Positions 8,862 to 16,988 of a DNA stretch of 64,000 bases are shown piece after piece. The notes beneath the pieces were generated by a model. The model saw nothing but the letters and a program-made list of their open reading frames with translations. It was not told where the DNA came from and searched no databases. Position 1 is the stretch's first letter, and every line of letters begins with the position of its first letter. The stretch is from the NCBI GenBank assembly GCA_963817785.1, contig CAWFPL010000008.1, positions 868,001-932,000 on the forward strand, in the 5' to 3' direction. A program made the translations under genes and the position numbers. The DNA is from JAKALD01 sp963817785. GTDB lineage: Bacteria > Pseudomonadota > Gammaproteobacteria > Burkholderiales > SG8-39.

Positions 8862-9215
8862 ATGAAAGCAACCGCTGCCGCAGCCCTGCTCCTGGCGCTA
8901 GGCGGCTTCACGAACCCCTGCACGGCCCACGTCCTGAGCGCGCAGGAGTGCCGCGAAGGCGGCGATTTCATCTACGACGCGGCACAGGCGCGCGACAACG
9001 GCATGACGCGCGCAGCCTTCATCGGCCAGATGCGCGCGGATTTCCAGGCGATCCGCTCCTTTCCGAAGGAGCTGCGCTGGTTCGCGCAGGACCGCGACGA
9101 CGAGGCGCTGCTGCTCTCGGCGGCCAGGAACGTATTCGACGCGCCGCACAACGGCGAGGCGCACCGCCGGGCATTCCTCGCCGAGTGCATGACGCATACC
9201 GCTTCGGCGCACTGA
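8862..9215 (+). CDS. Small exported protein of unknown function
   Basis: 117 residues with a short signal peptide (MKATAAAALLLALGG, cleavage probably after the Ala near residue 22) preceded by a good GGAGG site. The mature part is a roughly 90-residue helical, charged domain with two Cys (in AQECREGG and LAECMTH) that could form a disulfide. It matches no family I can name. It sits between transaldolase and the enoyl-CoA hydratase on the same strand; with spacings of 75 and 10 nt the last two may be cotranscribed. Confidence 0.6.
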   Translation: MKATAAAALLLALGGFTNPCTAHVLSAQECREGGDFIYDAAQARDNGMTRAAFIGQMRADFQAIRSFPKELRWFAQDRDDEALLLSAARNVFDAPHNGEAHRRAFLAECMTHTASAH

Positions 9216-9225
9216 CGGCCGCACG

Positions 9226-10002
9226 GTGAGCGGCTTCCTCGTCCTGATGCTCGAGCGCCGCGCCGGGGCGCTCGTCGCGCGACTGACCATCGAGCGCCCC
9301 GAGAAGCGCAACGCCCTGGGGCGCGCCGCGCTCGCCGAGCTCGCCGACGCGCTGCGCGGCATATCCGCGGACTCGAGCGTGCGCGCGGTCGTGCTCACCG
9401 GCGCGGGCGAGCAGGCCTTCGCCGGCGGGGCCGACGTCGCCGAGCTGGCCGCGCTCGATGCGTCTTCGGCGCGCGAGTTCATCACCCGCGTGCACGAAGC
9501 CTGCGCGGCGCTGCGCGAGTGCCCCGTGCCGGTGATCGCGCGCGTGAACGGCATCGCGCTCGGCGCCGGGCTTGAGCTCGCCGCGGCCTGCGACTTGCGC
9601 ATCGCCGCGGAGGGCGCGCGCTTCGGCATGCCCGAGGTGCGGCTGGGGATTCCTTCGGTGGTCGAGGCCGCGCTGCTGCCGCGCCTGGTCGGCGCGGGCC
9701 GGGCGCGCTGGCTGGTGCTCACCGGCGAGACCATCGACGCGCGCGAAGCGCTCGCCTGGGGGCTGGTGGAGCGCGTCGTGCCGCCAGGAGAGTTGGACGA
9801 TGCGGTCGACGCCGCGCTGGATGCGATCCTCGCCTCGGGCGCCGAGGCGGTGCGCACCCAAAAGCGCCTGTGCAAGCTGTGGGAGGAAGCGCCGCTCGCC
9901 GAGAGCGTGCGCGCGAGCATCGACGCGTTCGCGGCGAGCTACGCGAGCGCCGAGCCGCAGCGCCTGATCGGCGCCTATCTGGCGCAGCGCGCCAAGCGCT
10001 GA
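9226..10002 (+). CDS. Enoyl-CoA hydratase/isomerase family protein
   Basis: 258 residues from GTG 9226 (an internal ATG at 9247 is an alternative). Crotonase-fold landmarks are all present: RPEKRNALG near 26, AFAGGADVAEL (the oxyanion-hole region), GIALGAGLELAAACDLR with the first catalytic Glu, and FGMPEVRLGIPSVVEAALLPRLVG with the second. Both acid residues of classical hydratases are therefore retained, in contrast to the crotonase at 60.7 kb. The substrate acyl-CoA is unknown. It ends 7 bp from the stop of the convergent gene at 10010. Confidence 0.88.
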   Translation: MSGFLVLMLERRAGALVARLTIERPEKRNALGRAALAELADALRGISADSSVRAVVLTGAGEQAFAGGADVAELAALDASSAREFITRVHEACAALRECPVPVIARVNGIALGAGLELAAACDLRIAAEGARFGMPEVRLGIPSVVEAALLPRLVGAGRARWLVLTGETIDAREALAWGLVERVVPPGELDDAVDAALDAILASGAEAVRTQKRLCKLWEEAPLAESVRASIDAFAASYASAEPQRLIGAYLAQRAKR

Positions 10003-10009
10003 GGGTCCG

Positions 10010-10534
10010 CTACCTCTGCCCCAGGTCGTTGACCGCGTCGACGACCATGTTGGTTCCGGCGGCGATCATGAGGATGTCCGAAGCCACGCGCACATACCGA
10101 TAACCGGCGGGCGGTACGCCGATCTGCACCACCAGCGAGGGTGGCAAGTCGTATCGGACGACGTCCCGGGGGAGCCGCTGGCCGACGTTCCATTTTCTCG
10201 CCTGCCCCGGCGGCGTGCACCCGTTGTGCTTCCTGGCGAGACCCGGAGGGCACCGGCCGCGGCGGTATTCCCTGGCGTAGTAGTCGCGCACCGCCATCCG
10301 GCGCCGATCGTCGAAGCGGGATTCGCCACCCTCCCGGCGCGCATCGCGACCATGCTCGGCCCGCCGGTCCCGTTCCCTCTCGCGGCCGTTGCCCTGCTCG
10401 TCGTTTTGCCCGCGCTCGTCGTTCTTCCCGTTGCCCGCCCACGACGGTTTGCCGGCAAACGCCGGGCTTGCCGCCACGATCGCGGCCACCGCAAACGCGA
10501 GGGTGCGACCCCGCATCAACCATTCCCGCTTCAT
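10010..10534 (-). CDS. Exported RcnB-like basic protein
   Basis: 174 residues starting at ATG 10534, preceded by GGAGAAGG at ideal spacing. A signal peptide (about residues 1-27, ending ASPAFA) is followed by a low-complexity, strongly charged stretch rich in Arg, Glu, Asp and Gly (about 30-85). The C-terminal domain carries RGRCPPGLARKHNGCTPPGQ, then VRYDLPPSLVVQIG and a short hydrophobic segment. The latter pattern (YRY/ILMIAAGTNMVVDA) recalls the C-terminus of RcnB/CigR-type periplasmic proteins. These are small Ni/Co-homeostasis or envelope proteins of poorly known biochemistry. It is 29 bp downstream of a beta-barrel protein gene and may be cotranscribed with it. Confidence 0.7.
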   Translation of the reverse strand: MKREWLMRGRTLAFAVAAIVAASPAFAGKPSWAGNGKNDERGQNDEQGNGRERERDRRAEHGRDARREGGESRFDDRRRMAVRDYYAREYRRGRCPPGLARKHNGCTPPGQARKWNVGQRLPRDVVRYDLPPSLVVQIGVPPAGYRYVRVASDILMIAAGTNMVVDAVNDLGQR

Positions 10535-10563
10535 AGCCCTTCTCCCCATGGCAGGTTCAGACG

Positions 10564-11406
10564 TCAAAAAGCATACGCCGCATTGGCGCCGACCGCCCAG
10601 TCCGGGCTGCCATCGGCAAAGCCCTTGAGCACGTAGGCCTGGGCCTTCCAGGTCCGGTCGATCTTGTGGGTGAAGAATCCGGTCAGATCGCTCTCGGGAT
10701 GCCCGGTCGTAGACGCGCGTTCCTGAGTGAAGTACACCAGGCCGAGGCTGTTGGCCCGATCCAGCTGGTAGCTGCCGCCCACGTTCGCGTTGAAGACGTT
10801 GTTCAACTGGACGTACTGCGAGCTGCCGAGCACGCTGTAGCCGACCCCGCCGAACAGCGTGTACGTACCGTAACCCTTGAAGGCGTCCACGTTGAAGGCG
10901 TAGTCGTTCTCCCCAGTCCCGAGTCCCTGGTTGGGGTCGGCGGTGCCGAACTTGATCTTGCCGGTGAGGTCGACCCCGAAGGCGGAATTCTGGTCGTAGT
11001 ACGCGTGATAGGTCGCGGCCGCCACCAGGTCGCCCCAGCCCGAGGCGGAGGCTTCGGGTGCGGTCGTGTTGGTGACGGTGTTTCGGCCGCGGCCCTCCGG
11101 GTTGGTGTTCGACACCGCGCCCACGCCGGGGACCACCCCGGTGCCGCCGGAGATGTACAGGTACGGCATCGTCAGCTTGAACGCCCACATCTCGGTGTCG
11201 TAGCGCGCCGTCGCCATGACCGACGTGATGTCGGTCGTGGTCGAGGTGCCGTAATTGCCCGAGCTGTAATCGACGCCGGCGCCGAGGCTGAGCTTGCCCG
11301 GCCCCAGCCCGAGGAGGTTCTCGGGGCCGGCAGCGAGCGCCGTCTGGGCGCCGGCGGAGCACAACAGCGCTGCCGCCAGGCCGACGACCGTTTTCTTCAA
11401 TTGCAT
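10564..11406 (-). CDS. Outer-membrane beta-barrel (transporter-like) protein
   Basis: 280 residues from ATG 11406 (GGGAGA five bases upstream). A clear signal peptide ends near AQTALAA. The mature chain alternates short amphipathic strands with polar loops (LSLGAGVDYSSGNYG, VMATARYDTEMWAFKLTMPY, FGGVGYSVLGSS) and ends in Phe (NAAYAF), the terminal aromatic signature for outer-membrane insertion. It resembles the transporter family annotated near phenol-degradation MetA-like proteins, but no substrate can be given. Neighbours on the same strand are also exported, which suggests an envelope-related locus. Confidence 0.7.
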   Translation of the reverse strand: MQLKKTVVGLAAALLCSAGAQTALAAGPENLLGLGPGKLSLGAGVDYSSGNYGTSTTTDITSVMATARYDTEMWAFKLTMPYLYISGGTGVVPGVGAVSNTNPEGRGRNTVTNTTAPEASASGWGDLVAAATYHAYYDQNSAFGVDLTGKIKFGTADPNQGLGTGENDYAFNVDAFKGYGTYTLFGGVGYSVLGSSQYVQLNNVFNANVGGSYQLDRANSLGLVYFTQERASTTGHPESDLTGFFTHKIDRTWKAQAYVLKGFADGSPDWAVGANAAYAF

Positions 11407-11454
11407 CAAGTTCTCCCTGTATTGGACGACGTCAGGACTCGCAGCGTGCGCGCC

Positions 11455-12162
11455 TCAGTGATCCGGACGCTCGGGGCGCTCGGGCATTTCGGGACGCTCG
11501 GGCCGTTCGACCCTCTCCGGCCGCTCCACGCGCTCCGGGCGCTCGGCCTTCTCCGGACGCTCGGTTCGCTCGGCGACGCGCTCGTTCCGGTCCGTGCCCT
11601 TCGCGTGCTCCGCGCTCGTCGCCGTGTCGGCGCGAGACGAGCGCAGCACCGCACCCAGCTTGAAGCCCAGCGAATTGGCGATCTGGCCCCAGCCCTCGCC
11701 CTGCGCGCGCAGCGTAAGAATGCCGGCGAGCTGGACCGTGCTCCCCGAGGAGGTCGTCACGGTCCCGCCGGTGAGCGCCGCCTGCAGCTGCTGCGGCGTC
11801 GGGTCGTCGATGCCCTGCTGGGCAAGCAGCGCCTCGGCCAGGGCAAGCGAAATGTTCACGTTGCCGTAGCCCATCGTGCCCGTCGGCGGCGTGAAGGTGA
11901 CCGAGCTCGAGGTTCCGCCGGTGTCCGTGGAACTGAGCGTAACGCTGCTGCCGGTACGCAGCCCGGTGACCAGCGCGGTCGAGTTCGTTTGCGAACCGGC
12001 GAAGTCGGAGTACTTCTGCGTGAGCCGGTTCGCGGGCACGCTTGCGGTTCCGGTGTTGGTCGAGCCGCTCGTGCCGGTGCTCGTTTGCGCGATGGCGGCG
12101 AGTGGCAGCGCGATCAGTGCGCTGCCGATCAGTAGTGTTCGTTTCGCTCGTGTTCTCAACAT
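11455..12162 (-). CDS. Exported protein with C-terminal ERPE repeat tail
   Basis: 235 residues. A signal peptide (LIGSALIALPLAAIAQ) is followed by a Thr/Ser/Gly-rich stretch with VTFTPPTGTMGYGNVN. A central helical domain, about residues 100-175, contains GIDDPTPQQLQAAL and AQGEGWGQIANSLGFKLG. The last about 40 residues are tandem imperfect units of EKAERPERVERPERPE type, an extended charged Pro-Glu-Arg tail. At DNA level this gives short direct repeats at 11460-11590. The central domain resembles small secreted proteins sometimes seen in Burkholderiales; its function is unknown. Repeat number may vary between strains. Confidence 0.7.
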   Translation of the reverse strand: MLRTRAKRTLLIGSALIALPLAAIAQTSTGTSGSTNTGTASVPANRLTQKYSDFAGSQTNSTALVTGLRTGSSVTLSSTDTGGTSSSVTFTPPTGTMGYGNVNISLALAEALLAQQGIDDPTPQQLQAALTGGTVTTSSGSTVQLAGILTLRAQGEGWGQIANSLGFKLGAVLRSSRADTATSAEHAKGTDRNERVAERTERPEKAERPERVERPERVERPERPEMPERPERPDH

Positions 12163-12357
12163 GGCAATCCTCCTTCGGAGTTCGGTGCGCCCTCGCGGCG
12201 CATCGGTGACGCGCGAATCCTAAGTCGCGCGCAGTTGCGCAGATATGGCAAAGTTCACACGGAGATTCACACTTGCCCTGAAGGGATTCGCGCACTGGAA
12301 CGCGCTGAGCAGGCGCGAAGCCCTCTGACGTCTGGCCAACATGCTTCAGGCAATCGC

Positions 12358-12393
12358 CCCGCGGCGGGAGTGAGTCCCGCGATCCGCCGCGGG
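12358..12393. repeat. Perfect 10-bp GC inverted repeat between two exported-protein genes
   Basis: CCCGCGGCGG at 12358-12367 pairs exactly with CCGCCGCGGG at 12384-12393. A nested alternative hairpin GCGGGA/TCCCGC (12364-12369 with 12375-12380) competes for the same arm. It lies 27 bp past the stop of the gene at 12420 on the minus strand. No T-run follows on either strand, so it would be an atypical terminator or an mRNA-stabilising hairpin. The rest of the 257-bp gap (12163-12419) shows only two TTCACAC direct repeats near 12245 and 12267. Confidence 0.45.
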
Positions 12394-12419
12394 CCTAACG
12401 GTGCGCGATGACGGCGATC

Positions 12420-12776
12420 CTAATCATCGTCATCGTCGCCTCGCCGGTCGCGATGTCGATGCCAGTAGCGACGCCCGCGATATTCCTCCCGAGAGGGCCC
12501 GTAATAGACCGAAGCACCGGGCGCTGCGTAGTACGCGGGCGACGGCGGAGCGTAATACTCCTGCGCAGGAGCCGCGTAGTAGACGGGCGGGGGTTCGCTC
12601 CGATACACGACCGCCGGCGGCGCGACATAAACAGTCTCAGGCGGCGTGCCCACGAAAGCCGAGACGCCGGGCACTGCAATCGAGACGCCCAATCCGATAT
12701 CGCGGTCGGCCAGCGCAGTGCCGCTGATCGATGCGAGGGCCAGACCGCCGACGAGCAATTTCCAGTTGCGCTGCAT
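12420..12776 (-). CDS. Small exported Tyr/Pro/Ala-rich protein
   Basis: 118 residues. The signal peptide MQRNWKLLVGGLALASISG ends at ALA. A short beta-prone segment (IGLGVSIAVPGVSAFVG) is followed by a 55-residue region of repeated YYAAP/YYAPP-like units (PPPVYYAAPAQEYYAPPSP). The tail is very basic then acidic, HRHRDRRGDDDDD. Similar YXPP-rich small periplasmic proteins are common in beta- and gammaproteobacteria and have no known biochemistry. It lies in a run of four exported minus-strand proteins. Confidence 0.65.
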   Translation of the reverse strand: MQRNWKLLVGGLALASISGTALADRDIGLGVSIAVPGVSAFVGTPPETVYVAPPAVVYRSEPPPVYYAAPAQEYYAPPSPAYYAAPGASVYYGPSREEYRGRRYWHRHRDRRGDDDDD

Positions 12777-12934
12777 GGTTGCCTCCTGTGTTGCACCACG
12801 CTCGGAATGCTCGCATCGCCGCGCTCGTCGGGCTGCAAAGAATGGTAACCAGTTGTTACGAACTCAAGAAAAGACGGACATATTTCACGCTGCGAATGTC
12901 GCCTGCAGGCGACGAGACCGGCCCCGGATCGCGC

Positions 12935-14533
12935 TCAGGGCTGCGCCACCCACTCGAAGGTCGCGCGCACGTAATCCTCGCGTTGCCGCAGGAGTTTCAC
13001 GCCGCGGAGGTAGCGCGTCGCGTCCCCCGTCGTGGCCTCGTAGACGCGGCCCGCCTTCCAGCTCTCGGGCGTGAGCAGGAGATTCGGCGTTTGCGTCCCG
13101 CCGGCGCCGTCCGAGACAACGATCGCGCGCGCGCGGAGGAAGTTGAACTGGCGCGCCGCTTCCCCCGTGTAGACGTTCTCTTCGCCCGTTTCGAGCTGCG
13201 GCAGCAGCTGCAGCGCCTTCGGCTCCCGGGTCAGGATGAAGATCTTGGCGTGCAGGCCGCGGCCGGACTCGGCGTGCAGGGAGCGGATGACGCCCAGCCA
13301 CCACGCGTCGCTGCCCTGCATCGCGACTGCGACCACCTCGCCGCACTGCGTCCAGTCGCTCGATGGCTTCGGGACGTCCGCGCCGAGCTCGCTGCCGCCC
13401 ACGTCCTTCAGGATCCACGCCTCGGGCGCCGCCGGGGCGCCGTCGCCGTCCTCCACCAGCGTCAGTTCGCCAGTGGTCGTTTGAGCGCTCGAAAGGTGCT
13501 GCCAGATGTGCCCGTAGCCGGCAATGACGCGCAGGGTGCCCGTCGCGCTCGAGCGCTCGGGCGGCGAATACGGGTTCGTCTCGCCCCAGAACGAAAGCAG
13601 GTGCTGGATGGCCGAGAGCTGCGCATGGGGCGCGATGTCCTTGCCGAAGGCCTTGACCTCGGCGCTCCGCGCCGAGGCCAGCTGCCTGTGGAGCCGATCG
13701 AGGGTGTCGAGGGCCATGCCGACGCCGAAATGCCGGGCCTCGGCCCCCGGCTCCGCCGCCCGGGAATCCGCCCGGCGCGGCGGCCGGTCGCTCTCCGGAT
13801 CGAAGCAAAAGACGCTGTCGGCGACGCCGCGCGGCCGCAGAGTGAATTCGCCGCCGAGCTGCTCGAGCACCCGGTCGGCGAGCTCGATCTGCTCGGGCGC
13901 CATCAGCGCCGGCGCGCTCGAATGCAGCATCAGCAGGCGCAGCAGCTCCTGGGTCGCGGTGGTCGAGGTCTTCTGGGCAGGATAGATGCGCACCGGGGTC
14001 GCCGCGCAATTCGCCTTCTCCGCGTCGCCATGCACGGCGTACGCGAGCCGCCACAGCTTCGGCGGAACGCTCTGGTAGCGAAGCAGGCAGACCTTCGCCA
14101 GCATTCGACAGGCATGCAGCCCTCCCGCCGCGCCTGCCGCCGCCTGAAGCTGGAGCTCCGGGTTCGCCGCGGCCTGCGCCAGCAGCACCCTCGCCGAAGC
14201 GCACAATGCGCCCGCCAATTCGCGCAGAGCGTTGTCGAGCGCAGTCCAGCTCGACTCGGGCATGGCCTGCTTGCCGCTTACCAGCGCGAGATTCTGCGCC
14301 ACCAGCGCGGACGCGTGCGCGCGGATCGCGTCGTGGATGAGGGACAGGACTTCGCCGCGGACCTTTTCGTCCGGGCTCGGAGCGCGCGCGACCGCATCGA
14401 CCCAGCCGCGCAGATCCTCCAGCGCCGCGAGCGGATCGGCCCCGCGCAACTCCGCCAGGAGCTTCGCCGCGGACGCCGGATCGCGCATCGGATGGTCCGG
14501 ATGACCGTCATCCTTCCTGGCCCATTCCAGCAT
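12935..14533 (-). CDS. Conserved protein of unknown function (532 aa)
   Basis: I do not recognise the family with certainty. ATG 14533 is preferred over an upstream TTG because GAGAGG lies 6 bp upstream. Residues 1-300 are alpha-helical and Ala/Leu-rich, without signal peptide or membrane spans (EVLSLIHDAIRAHASALVAQN, LAYAVHGDAEKANC). Residues about 330-530 look like a beta-rich output domain (GELTLVEDGDGAPAAPEAW, WLGVIRSLHAESGRGLHAKI, then ENVYTGEAARQFNFLRARAI). The beta part has spacing that recalls PilZ-like domains, but the canonical RxxxR and DxSxxG motifs are not obvious. Similar two-part proteins occur in betaproteobacteria. It is a single gene, with 141 bp to the next co-directional start. 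Confidence 0.6.
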   Translation of the reverse strand: MLEWARKDDGHPDHPMRDPASAAKLLAELRGADPLAALEDLRGWVDAVARAPSPDEKVRGEVLSLIHDAIRAHASALVAQNLALVSGKQAMPESSWTALDNALRELAGALCASARVLLAQAAANPELQLQAAAGAAGGLHACRMLAKVCLLRYQSVPPKLWRLAYAVHGDAEKANCAATPVRIYPAQKTSTTATQELLRLLMLHSSAPALMAPEQIELADRVLEQLGGEFTLRPRGVADSVFCFDPESDRPPRRADSRAAEPGAEARHFGVGMALDTLDRLHRQLASARSAEVKAFGKDIAPHAQLSAIQHLLSFWGETNPYSPPERSSATGTLRVIAGYGHIWQHLSSAQTTTGELTLVEDGDGAPAAPEAWILKDVGGSELGADVPKPSSDWTQCGEVVAVAMQGSDAWWLGVIRSLHAESGRGLHAKIFILTREPKALQLLPQLETGEENVYTGEAARQFNFLRARAIVVSDGAGGTQTPNLLLTPESWKAGRVYEATTGDATRYLRGVKLLRQREDYVRATFEWVAQP

Positions 14534-14675
14534 CTTCAACCTCTCCCGGGGGGTTCCATCTTAGGTCCGACGCCTCGCATGCGCGCAGGGCGCAACGCGT
14601 CATTTACGCGCCGGGCGTGCGGTTTGTCACGCGCGAGGGCCGATCGCAGGAGTATTGCGATCCTGCCCGGCGCCG

Positions 14676-16265
14676 TTATCCGGCCTCGGCGAGGATCATC
14701 TCCGCCGCCTTCTCCGCGATCATGATGGTCGGCGCGTTGGTGTTGCCGCCGATCAGCGTCGGCATCACCGAGGCGTCGGCCACGCGCAGGCCATCCATCC
14801 CGCGCACGCGCAGCCGCGAGTCCACCACCGCCGTCGCGTCGTGGCCCATGCGGCAGGTGCCGACCGGGTGGTAGATGGTGTCGGCGCGCTGGCGCAGGAT
14901 GTGCGCCAGCTCGTCGTCGGAGGTCACGCCCTCGGTGTGCATCTCACGCCCGCGCCAGGGCGCCAGCGCATCCGCCGCCATGATCTCGCGCGCGGCCTTG
15001 AAGCCGGCGAGCAGGGTCGCGAGGTCGTCGTCCTCGGCGAGGAAGTTGGGGTCGATGCGCGGCGCCGCGAGCGGATCGGCCGAGGCGAGGCCGACCCGGC
15101 CGCTGCTCCTGGGCCGCAGCACGCAGGCGTGGCAGCTCATGCCGTGGCCGGGCACCAGCTTGCGCGCGTGGTCGACCAGCGCGCTGATCACGAAATGCAG
15201 CTGCACGTCGGGGCGCTCGAGGGCGGGGCGCGTCTTGACGAAGCCGCCGGCTTCGGCGGCGTTGCTGGTGATGAGTCCGGTATGCCGCGAGCGGTACTCG
15301 AGCACGGCCCGGCCGAGCTTCCAGGCGCCGCGCAGCGAAAGGCCGAGCAGGTCGCTGCTCGATGACTTGCAGGCGAGGACGTAGTCGACGTGGTCCTTGA
15401 GGTGCTCGCCCACGCCGGCAAGCTCGTGCCGCACGGCGATCGCGTGCCGCCCGAGCTCCTCGCGCGGCCCGATCCCGGAGAGCAGCAGCAGCTGCGGCGA
15501 GCCGAACGTGCCGGCCGAGACGATGACCTCGCGCGCCGCTTCGATCACCTCGCGATGGCGGCGCACCCACACCTCGACGCCCGTGGCGCGGCCGCCTTCG
15601 AGCCGCAGGCGCAGCGCGCGGCAATCGGTCAGCACCCGCAGGTTGGGCCGCGTCGCGACCGGATGCAGGAACGCGACCGCGGCGCTGCAGCGCCGGCCTT
15701 CCTTCTGCGTCACCTGGTACAGGCCGACGCCTTCCTGCTCGGCGCCGTTGAAATCGAGGTTCGCCCGCTGGCCGCGGCTCTTCGCCGCCTCGACGAAGGC
15801 GAACGAGACCGGGTTGGGGCTGCGCAGGTCGGCGACGTTCAGCTCGCCGCCGGCGCCGTGCCAGCGGTCCGCGCAGCGCTCGTTGCGCTCGGACTTCACG
15901 AACCGGGGCAGCACGTCGTCGTAGGACCAGCCCGCGTTGCCGAGCGCCGCCCAGTCGTCGTAGTCGCCGCGATGGCCGCGCATGTAGATCATGGCGTTGA
16001 TCGAGCTCGAGCCGCCGAGCGTGCGGCCGGGCGGCTGGTAGCCGATGCGGCCGTTCAGGCCCGGCTGCGGCACCGTGTCGAATGCCCAGTTCACGTGCCG
16101 CGTCGGCACGATGGCCGCGATGCCGAGCGGGGCATGGATCAGCGCCGAGCGGTCCGGCGGGCCGGCCTCGATCAGGCACACGCTGTTGCCCGGATCGGCG
16201 CTCAAGCGGTTGGCCAGCACGCAACCGGCCGAGCCCGCGCCCACGATCACGTAGTCGAACTTCAT
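14676..16265 (-). CDS. GMC-family FAD-dependent oxidoreductase (choline/alcohol dehydrogenase type)
   Basis: 529 residues. The N-terminus MKFDYVIVGAGSAGCVLANR holds the dinucleotide-binding GAGSAG (9-14), with the second FAD element LIEAGP. GMC signature 1 appears as GRTLGGSSSINAMIYMRG and signature 2 as SAGTFGSPQLLLLSGIG. The catalytic His region near the end reads YHPVGTCRMGHD, then GGNTNAPTIMIAEKAAEMI. Such enzymes oxidise primary alcohols (choline, glucose, alkanols) to aldehydes with electron transfer to quinone or O2. No betaine or alkane genes lie nearby, so the substrate is open. It follows the thioredoxin-like lipoprotein gene by 41 bp and is probably cotranscribed. Confidence 0.9.
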   Translation of the reverse strand: MKFDYVIVGAGSAGCVLANRLSADPGNSVCLIEAGPPDRSALIHAPLGIAAIVPTRHVNWAFDTVPQPGLNGRIGYQPPGRTLGGSSSINAMIYMRGHRGDYDDWAALGNAGWSYDDVLPRFVKSERNERCADRWHGAGGELNVADLRSPNPVSFAFVEAAKSRGQRANLDFNGAEQEGVGLYQVTQKEGRRCSAAVAFLHPVATRPNLRVLTDCRALRLRLEGGRATGVEVWVRRHREVIEAAREVIVSAGTFGSPQLLLLSGIGPREELGRHAIAVRHELAGVGEHLKDHVDYVLACKSSSSDLLGLSLRGAWKLGRAVLEYRSRHTGLITSNAAEAGGFVKTRPALERPDVQLHFVISALVDHARKLVPGHGMSCHACVLRPRSSGRVGLASADPLAAPRIDPNFLAEDDDLATLLAGFKAAREIMAADALAPWRGREMHTEGVTSDDELAHILRQRADTIYHPVGTCRMGHDATAVVDSRLRVRGMDGLRVADASVMPTLIGGNTNAPTIMIAEKAAEMILAEAG

Positions 16266-16306
16266 GGCCCCTCCCCCCGCCTGCGGCGCGCCGCGGCCGC
16301 CGGCGC

Positions 16307-16915
16307 CTACTTCAGTCCGAGGTGCTTCTTCAGCTCCGCGGTCGGCAGCTCGCCGGAGATCACGCCGTCCTCGCCGGTGCGCGCGTTCCGGTACAGGATG
16401 TAGGGTACCGAATCGCCGCCGAGCGAGAGCCACAGCTTGGTGTTCGCCTTGACCTTGGCGATCAGCTCCGGCGGGACCTTCGCCGGCATGCTGCCGTAGT
16501 CGCCGTTGGTCACCTTCGTTTCGTGCGCGTCCACGGCGGCCTGCGAGTCGGCGGCGAGCAGCTCGGCGCCCTGCGGCGCGCTCAGCGAGTTGAGGAACGC
16601 GACCGGAATCCACACCATGCGCATCTCGCCGAGCACGGGCCTGGCGGCCTGCCACAGCGCCGCGCAGTGCGGGCACTGCGGATCGAAGAACACGTAGACC
16701 ACGTCCTTCGCCATGAGCTGGCCGACGCCGATGCCGGCGCCGCCGGCGGCGGCCCGGTAGGCCTGCGCGGGGCTCATCTTCGCCGGCGCGCTCTTGGCGG
16801 CCGCCGGCTGCGGCTTGGATGCGGGCGGGGGCGGCGGCGGCGCGCTCTTCGAGCAGCCGGCGAGCGTCGCGGCAAGCATGCCGGCGAGCAGTACGGCGAT
16901 CGGGGTGCGGGTCAT
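16307..16915 (-). CDS. Thioredoxin-fold lipoprotein (DsbC/DsbG-like)
   Basis: 202 residues. A lipoprotein signal peptide ends in LAGC with C21 as the lipidation site, followed by a Pro/Ala-rich linker (25-50). The catalytic motif is FFDPQCPHC, with C81 and C84 (CPHC), embedded as in thiol:disulfide interchange proteins of the DsbC/G type. The cis-Pro region is GDSVPYILYRN. There is no separate dimerisation domain, so it is shorter than DsbC. Probable role: envelope disulfide exchange, anchored to a membrane. Its position directly before the GMC oxidoreductase suggests a link, but no mechanism follows. Confidence 0.8.
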   Translation of the reverse strand: MTRTPIAVLLAGMLAATLAGCSKSAPPPPPPASKPQPAAAKSAPAKMSPAQAYRAAAGGAGIGVGQLMAKDVVYVFFDPQCPHCAALWQAARPVLGEMRMVWIPVAFLNSLSAPQGAELLAADSQAAVDAHETKVTNGDYGSMPAKVPPELIAKVKANTKLWLSLGGDSVPYILYRNARTGEDGVISGELPTAELKKHLGLK

Positions 16916-16988
16916 GTCGGCAGGCTCTCCTTGCGGGTTGGAACGGTCGCTGGGGGCAGGGTTCCGCGCGAGGCGCCGCGGCCGGCGC

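Noticed and set aside
11460..11590. Short direct repeats that might be a CRISPR-like array
   Set aside because: The repeats are codon-level ERPE units inside an open frame, 12-15 bp long without spacers of constant length.
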